From the NCBI GenBank assembly GCA_035347995.1, contig DAOPQD010000111.1, positions 1-9,396 on the forward strand: a stretch of 9,396 nt of DNA, read 5' to 3'. The DNA is from JAAZNO01 sp012798275 (GTDB lineage: Bacteria; Chloroflexota; Anaerolineae; B4-G1; SLSP01). A model generated the notes under the pieces. It was not told where the DNA came from. It saw only the letters and a list, made by a program, of their open reading frames with translations, and ran no database searches. Numbering within the stretch: the first letter of the stretch is position 1; each line of letters begins with the position of its first letter. Below are positions 5,654-9,396 of the stretch, piece after piece. The position numbers and the translations under genes are program-made.

Positions 5654-7201
5654 ATGTCTCGTTGGGTACGTCTGTTTGAATGGTTGATCTTTGCTGGACT
5701 GTTGGTTTTGGTCGTTTTGGGAGCGCGCACCTGGGTTGAAGGCGCTCCCCATGTGGCGCTCGTTACGGTGACCCCTTCACAGGCGCCGACCGTGCCCCCT
5801 GCGGCAACGCCGACAGCGACTCGCATCCCTCCGACATGGACGCCAACCCCGACGGCCACGCGCACGCCGCACCCGACGTCAACTCCTTCCCCCACGCCGA
5901 CGCCCACCATCACGCCGACGCCCGCCCCCCTGGTCCTGCCGCCGCCCGTCGCCATCATCTCCGGCACCGCCGTCGTGACCTCGACGTTGCCGCAACCTGA
6001 GCCGCTTCCCCTGGTGCAACAGCCGAAGGGCACCATCAACATTCTCCTGTTGGGGATGGATCGCAGCGGCGGTGAGCAGGTAGCGCGCACCGACGTCATG
6101 ATGATCGTCTCGATCTTCCCCGATATTCCCTCAGCGAGCATGATCTCGATCCCGCGGGACTATTACGCCTGGATTCCCACGTGGGGGCTCGATAAGATCA
6201 ACACGGCGTTCCTGCGGGGCGTGAAGACCCACTATCCCGGCGGCGGGCCGGGGCTCGTCAAGGCGACCATCGAGTACAACTTCGGCATCCCCATCCACTA
6301 TTACGCCATGGTGGATTTCAACAGCTACCGACAGATCGTGGATGCGGTCGGCGGGGTGGATGTGGTCGTCGAGTGCCCCTTCCACGACACGTATCCCGAC
6401 GCGGAAGCGCCGGCGGGGCAGACGGACATTGACCTGGAGCCGGGCGTTCATCACCTGGACGGCAAATATGCGTTGTGGTATGTGCGCTCGCGGTGGAACA
6501 CGTCCGATTTCGACCGGCATCGCCGTCAGCAGCAGGTGCTGCGCGCCGTGCTGCAGCAGGCGCTGACGCAGAACCTCATCCCCCGCATTCCGGATCTCTG
6601 GGGCGTGTATCAGGACGCCGTGGAGACGGATCTCAAGCTCCCTGACGTGATCTATCTGGGGTCGGTGGCGGCGCGGCTGGACATGCGCGACATTAAGAGC
6701 CGCTTCATCCGCGGGTCAAATCTGCTTACGTCGTGGACGGCGCCGAACGGCGGGGCGGTCCTGGTGCCCAACTCCGAGAACATGCGCACTTTCATCGCCG
6801 AGGCGGCTCAACCGCCGGTGACGAGCCGGGCCTCGCAGCGCGCTTTCCGCGTCGTCGTGGCCAACGGCACGGGGAACGCGGGATGGGGATATGTGGCCGC
6901 CTATCGCCTGGGCCTGGAAGGCTTCGAGGTCGTGACGGTCGAGGAGGCGCCGGGCACGGTGCGCACCACGGTCATCAACTACATGACGACGAGTAAGGGC
7001 TCTCCCCTCGGCAAGCTGCAGCAGCTCTACAAGCTGCAGGCGGAGGACGTCGTTGCTCAGCCCACGGAGGACAGCGAGGTGGATTTTCGGGTGACGCTTG
7101 GCTGGAATTACGATCCCTGCCACGGCACGACGACGGCCAGCTGGCGCGTGACCCCTACTCCCGCCCCTACACCCACGCCGACGCTCGAAGGACAGCCCTG
7201 A
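5654..7201 (+). CDS. LytR-CpsA-Psr (LCP) family envelope protein with LytR_C domain
   Basis: A 515-residue membrane-anchored exported protein. LCP proteins transfer lipid-linked glycopolymers onto peptidoglycan or another envelope acceptor. A short basic N-terminus precedes a membrane helix (about 9-24), then a Thr/Pro stalk (about 38-95). The LCP domain (about 127-300) shows LLLGMD (Asp136), RTDVMM (Arg145, Asp147), SIPRDYY (Arg168, Asp169), DKINTAF (Lys181), VGGVDVVV, LDGKYALWYVRSR (Arg278) and SDFDRHRRQQQVL. These are the arginines and aspartates that bind pyrophosphate and metal in the family. A LytR_C domain (about 396-485) begins FRVVVANGTG, and a second short TPTP tail ends the protein. 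An AAGGA site lies 12 nt before ATG 5654, slightly far but the best available. It heads a probable two-gene transcript with the phosphoesterase. Which polymer it transfers is unknown. Confidence 0.93.
   Translation: MSRWVRLFEWLIFAGLLVLVVLGARTWVEGAPHVALVTVTPSQAPTVPPAATPTATRIPPTWTPTPTATRTPHPTSTPSPTPTPTITPTPAPLVLPPPVAIISGTAVVTSTLPQPEPLPLVQQPKGTINILLLGMDRSGGEQVARTDVMMIVSIFPDIPSASMISIPRDYYAWIPTWGLDKINTAFLRGVKTHYPGGGPGLVKATIEYNFGIPIHYYAMVDFNSYRQIVDAVGGVDVVVECPFHDTYPDAEAPAGQTDIDLEPGVHHLDGKYALWYVRSRWNTSDFDRHRRQQQVLRAVLQQALTQNLIPRIPDLWGVYQDAVETDLKLPDVIYLGSVAARLDMRDIKSRFIRGSNLLTSWTAPNGGAVLVPNSENMRTFIAEAAQPPVTSRASQRAFRVVVANGTGNAGWGYVAAYRLGLEGFEVVTVEEAPGTVRTTVINYMTTSKGSPLGKLQQLYKLQAEDVVAQPTEDSEVDFRVTLGWNYDPCHGTTTASWRVTPTPAPTPTPTLEGQP
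5765..5938 (+). repeat. Low-complexity Thr/Pro linker coding repeat
   Basis: This stretch codes a stalk dominated by Thr-Pro pairs with Ser, Ala and Arg. It is built of degenerate ACG-CCN units, for example CACGCCGACGCCC at both 5893-5905 and 5911-5923. The same unit type returns at the 3' end of the gene (about 7152-7186). Such linkers are common in extracytoplasmic proteins of Chloroflexota and probably span the wall; the Thr residues could be glycosylated. Confidence 0.75.
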
Positions 7202-7236
7202 TGAAAGCGGATGGACGCCGGCGCCGCCCTGTCTGA
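7201..7236 (+). other. 11-codon open frame overlapping the LCP stop (TGATG)
   Basis: AAGGA (7188-7192) lies 8 nt before an ATG that overlaps the LCP stop codon as TGATG. This frame reads only MKADGRRRRPV before TGA at 7234-7236, 24 nt inside the phosphoesterase frame that begins at 7211. It may be a translational-coupling device, or it may mean that the ribosome site serves the next gene imperfectly. It may also have no function. Confidence 0.25.
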
Positions 7237-8155
7237 ATCCTCCCCGCCGCCGTTGCCTGCCGTGCGGCTGACGCGCCGCCGTTTTCTGGCTCTCGGCGGC
7301 GCGGCTTTGCTGGGCGCCTGCGTTTTGCTCGTGGGCCTGCCTTTCTACGCCACGCAGCTGGAGCCGGAATGGCTGGAAGTGCACACGGTGGATGTCTTCC
7401 TGTCGGAGCTCTCCCCGCTCCACGAGGGCCTCACCCTGGTGCAGCTCACCGATCTCCATTTGGGCCCTGACGTGACCGCCGCCTATCTGCAGCGTGTGGT
7501 GGAGCAGGCCAACGCGCAGTCCCCCGACCTCATCGTGCTTACCGGGGACTTCGTGAGCCAATCCGCCAGTTACAGCGGCGCGGTGGCAGAGATCCTCGCT
7601 GATCTGCGGGCGCCGTATGGTGTCTTTGCCGTGCTGGGCAATCACGACGTGTGGGTGGGGGCGGATGAGGTTGCAGCGCGGCTCACTGAGGTGGGTATCA
7701 CCGTGCTGCGGAATGACCGCGTGCAGCTCTTTCCCCGAGGCGATCCTCTCTGGCTGGTGGGTATCGAAGACGCCGGCGCGCTGGACTGTGACGCGGCGGG
7801 GCTGGAGCCGGGTCCCTGGAGCGAGCAACACGCTGCGGTGACGCGCTTGCTTGCCGATATCCCGCCCGCTGAGGCGCGGATTCTGCTGGTGCATACCCCC
7901 GATTTCGTCGCGCTTTTGCCCGCCGGGCGTCTCGATCTGGTGCTCTCAGGACACACCCATGGCGGACAGGTACGGTTGCCGCTGGTGGGCGCGCCCATTG
8001 TTCCCTCGTGTGAGGGGCAGAAGTATGCCGGCGGGTGGGTTCCCGGCTCGCCGCCGGTTTATGTCAGCCGGGGGATTGGTCTGATCGCGCCGGCGGTGCG
8101 CTTCAACTGCCGGCCGGAACTGCCGGTGCTCCGTTTGCGGCGTGCGATGGAATGA
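7211..8155 (+). CDS. Tat-signal metallophosphoesterase, YkuE/YaeI type
   Basis: A 314-residue calcineurin-like phosphoesterase with every metal-site motif: TDLHLG (Asp81, His83), LTGDFV (Asp113), LGNHDVW (Asn144, His145), LLVHTPDF (His228) and SGHTHGGQ (His248, His250). The N-terminus carries a twin-arginine motif, TRRRFLAL (21-28), before a hydrophobic helix (about 26-46), so a folded, metal-loaded enzyme is probably exported and membrane-tethered. LGAC (34-37) resembles a lipobox, but the hydrophobic stretch continues beyond it, favouring a membrane anchor. Bacillus YkuE is a Tat-exported, wall-bound relative; YaeI is the Escherichia coli counterpart. The natural substrate is unknown; a phosphorylated envelope or lipid compound is likely given its partner. 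The start is uncertain: ATG 7211 has no good ribosome site at normal spacing, and an in-frame GTG at 7262 would begin just before the Tat motif. Translation may be coupled to the LCP gene 9 bp upstream. Confidence 0.9.
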   Translation: MDAGAALSESSPPPLPAVRLTRRRFLALGGAALLGACVLLVGLPFYATQLEPEWLEVHTVDVFLSELSPLHEGLTLVQLTDLHLGPDVTAAYLQRVVEQANAQSPDLIVLTGDFVSQSASYSGAVAEILADLRAPYGVFAVLGNHDVWVGADEVAARLTEVGITVLRNDRVQLFPRGDPLWLVGIEDAGALDCDAAGLEPGPWSEQHAAVTRLLADIPPAEARILLVHTPDFVALLPAGRLDLVLSGHTHGGQVRLPLVGAPIVPSCEGQKYAGGWVPGSPPVYVSRGIGLIAPAVRFNCRPELPVLRLRRAME

Positions 8156-8169
8156 GGCTCGAGTATGCC

Positions 8170-8197
8170 AGGCTGGGGATAGCAGCATCCCCAGCCT
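8170..8197. terminator. Hairpin between phosphoesterase and mltG
   Basis: An 11-bp perfect stem AGGCTGGGGAT (8170-8180) / ATCCCCAGCCT (8187-8197) closes a six-base loop AGCAGC. The + side continues TTGCGTTCTTG, a T-rich tail. It begins 14 bp after the phosphoesterase stop and ends 31 bp before the mltG stop on the other strand, so it probably terminates both. The stem core AGGCTGGGGA is identical to that of the hairpin at 1611-1643. Confidence 0.75.
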
Positions 8198-8228
8198 TTG
8201 CGTTCTTGTGGTTCGAGCTGCTTCTTGC

Positions 8229-9329
8229 TCAGGGATTCGTGGTATAGGCGCCGCCGCACATCTCGAAGTGCGCCAGATGTTCGGCTTCGGTTTCGGCGAA
8301 CAGATGGCTGCCGTCGTTCTTGGTGCAATCCACCATGAAGAAATAATACGGGGTCTCCGCCGGGAACGCGGCGGCTTGAATGGCGGCCGCGCCGGGGCTG
8401 GCGATGGGGCCGGGGGGCAGCCCCAGGGTGCGGTACGTGTTGTACGGCGAGGCGACCTCCAGATCCACAAAATAGATCACTCGTTTCCACCACGTGCCTT
8501 CATCAGGACGGTAGCCCAGCGCGTATTGGACCGTGGGGCAGGCGGCGAGGGGCCAACCGTCGCGCAGGCGGTTGAGATAGACCCCCGCGATGACGGGGCG
8601 TTCGGCGTCTAACACCGCTTCGCGTTCCACGATGGAGGCCAGGGTGACGCCCTCGAAGAGGCTCAATCCCCGGTCGGCAAAGCCCTGCTGAATTTCGGGC
8701 GTCACCTGCCGGGCGAAATTCTCCAGCATCCGCTCGACCAGGTCGTTGGCGGTCGGGGATTGCGGCAGCCGATAGGTATCGGGGAACAGAAAGCCTTCCA
8801 GCGTGCCCGTCACCGGAATCTGTGCCAGGAAGTCGAAGCGCGTGACGAGGTCGCTCTGCGCCCATCCGGTCTGCACCAGCTGCAGGAACGCCTGCGGATC
8901 AATGCCCGCGTCCGCCGCGACGAGGACGGCGACCTCCTCGAGCCGCTTGCCCTCGGGGATCGTCACCTGGATGTCGGGGGCGGCGGCGTTTTGCAGGGTG
9001 CGCGCGATTTCGGGGATGGTCATGGCGGCGTTCAGGGTGTAGCTTCCCGCCTGGATGCCCGCGTCCAGGCCTTTGTATTGCACGTAGCGGCGGAAGAGCT
9101 CGGCGTCGGTGATCAGCCCCTCGCGTTGAAGGCGGTTGGCGATGGCTTCGATGCTCTGCCCCGGTTCGATGATGAAGGTGACCGGCGTGGTATCGTCGCT
9201 GGCGGGCTGATCCAGGGCCTCACTTTGGCTTTCGATGTAAAGGCCGAGGTAGGTGGACTCCAGGGAGCATCCCAGGAACAGCAGCGTGACGAACAGGCTC
9301 ACGAGGATAAAAAAGGTACGGTGTCTCAT
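8229..9329 (-). CDS. mltG: Endolytic murein transglycosylase MltG (YceG-like)
   Basis: A 366-residue envelope enzyme that cleaves nascent peptidoglycan glycan strands to release them from synthesis. An N-terminal hydrophobic segment (about 6-20) is followed by Cys21; FLGC is a poor lipobox match, so a membrane anchor or lipoprotein is possible. A LysM-like region (about 50-118, FIIEPGQSIEAIANRL) precedes the catalytic domain with TIPEGKRLEEVA, LEGFLFPDTYRL (177-188), LASIVEREA carrying the presumed catalytic Glu235, and SPYNTYRTLGLPPGPIASPG (293-312). GSHLFAETEAEH ends the conserved part. The segment usually read as D-P-T-V is C-P-T-V here (Cys264). The length is normal for the family. ATG at 9329 has AAGGAG (minus strand, 9338-9333) only 3 nt away, a tight but clear ribosome site. 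It faces the LCP-phosphoesterase pair and may belong to a minus-strand transcript that starts beyond the window. Confidence 0.94.
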   Translation of the reverse strand: MRHRTFFILVSLFVTLLFLGCSLESTYLGLYIESQSEALDQPASDDTTPVTFIIEPGQSIEAIANRLQREGLITDAELFRRYVQYKGLDAGIQAGSYTLNAAMTIPEIARTLQNAAAPDIQVTIPEGKRLEEVAVLVAADAGIDPQAFLQLVQTGWAQSDLVTRFDFLAQIPVTGTLEGFLFPDTYRLPQSPTANDLVERMLENFARQVTPEIQQGFADRGLSLFEGVTLASIVEREAVLDAERPVIAGVYLNRLRDGWPLAACPTVQYALGYRPDEGTWWKRVIYFVDLEVASPYNTYRTLGLPPGPIASPGAAAIQAAAFPAETPYYFFMVDCTKNDGSHLFAETEAEHLAHFEMCGGAYTTNP

Positions 9330-9350
9330 AGGCTCCTTCGCAAATAGAGA

Positions 9351-9380
9351 TCAGCGGTCAGCAGTCAGCGAATCAGCGAA
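9351..9380. repeat. Short tandem TCAGCGN repeats upstream of mltG
   Basis: Four near-copies follow one another: TCAGCGG (9351), TCAGCAG (9358), TCAGCGAA (9365) and TCAGCGAA (9373). They lie 21 bp upstream of the mltG start, in the place of its leader. The 7-8 bp phase suggests slippage-prone simple repeats rather than binding sites, although both remain possible. Confidence 0.6.
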
Positions 9381-9396
9381 AAAATCACTTGCGTGA
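9379..9396 (-). terminator. Partial terminator-like hairpin at the right edge
   Basis: On the minus strand TCAC-GCAA-GTGA is followed by six T. A GNRA tetraloop hairpin with a U run fits the end of a minus-strand gene lying beyond the window. Only 4 bp of stem are visible because the window stops here, so this is provisional. If real, mltG would start its own transcript from a promoter within 9330-9380, where I see no convincing -10. Confidence 0.35.

Noticed and set aside
5614..6141. Minus-strand frame with Gly/Val repeats opposite the LCP stalk
   Set aside because: It is the reverse complement of the Thr/Pro-coding repeats, has no start signals, and lies over a clear LCP gene.
6716..7894. 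392-codon minus-strand frame across the LCP-phosphoesterase junction
   Set aside because: It overlaps two genes with complete family motifs and has a His/Arg/Gly-rich shadow composition and no recognisable domain.

Overview
The window is GC-rich, high-coding-density bacterial DNA with five ordinary protein genes, one very small gene and short intergenic gaps. The best guess for the source is a member of the Chloroflexota, probably an Anaerolineae-like lineage. This rests on the long Thr-Pro linker in a secreted envelope protein, the set of envelope genes, and a very large amylase-like protein of a type I associate with that phylum. It is an inference from style; no taxonomic marker gene is present.

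Layout from left to right. Positions 1-424 hold no convincing gene, but have two strong hairpins at the left edge (1-35 and 38-76) and the leader of a class I PLP-dependent aminotransferase (425-1591, +). A perfect 14-bp hairpin separates it from a convergent 1188-residue GH13-type (alpha-amylase superfamily) protein (1670-5236, -). Upstream of that protein on the same strand is a previously easy-to-miss 35-codon gene for a single-span membrane peptide (5354-5461, -). A divergent promoter region (about 5507-5592) then separates this minus-strand pair from an envelope pair on the + strand: a membrane-anchored LytR-CpsA-Psr (LCP) protein with a Thr/Pro-rich stalk and LytR_C domain (5654-7201), and a Tat-signal metallophosphoesterase of the YkuE/YaeI type (7211-8155). 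A second hairpin with the same stem core ends this pair and faces the convergent mltG gene (8229-9329, -). The right edge holds short tandem repeats and a partial terminator-like hairpin.

Functionally the right half is a cell-envelope region. LCP proteins attach glycopolymers to the wall, MltG cuts nascent glycan strands, and the exported phosphoesterase probably acts on a phosphorylated envelope or lipid substrate. The left half is cytoplasmic metabolism (amino-group transfer; alpha-glucan chemistry). I see no clear new multi-gene system, mobile element, tRNA, rRNA or CRISPR. The points most worth a second look are the 35-aa membrane peptide, the His-to-Pro change in the GH13 catalytic motif with its large unassigned helical flanks, and the repeated terminator stem.
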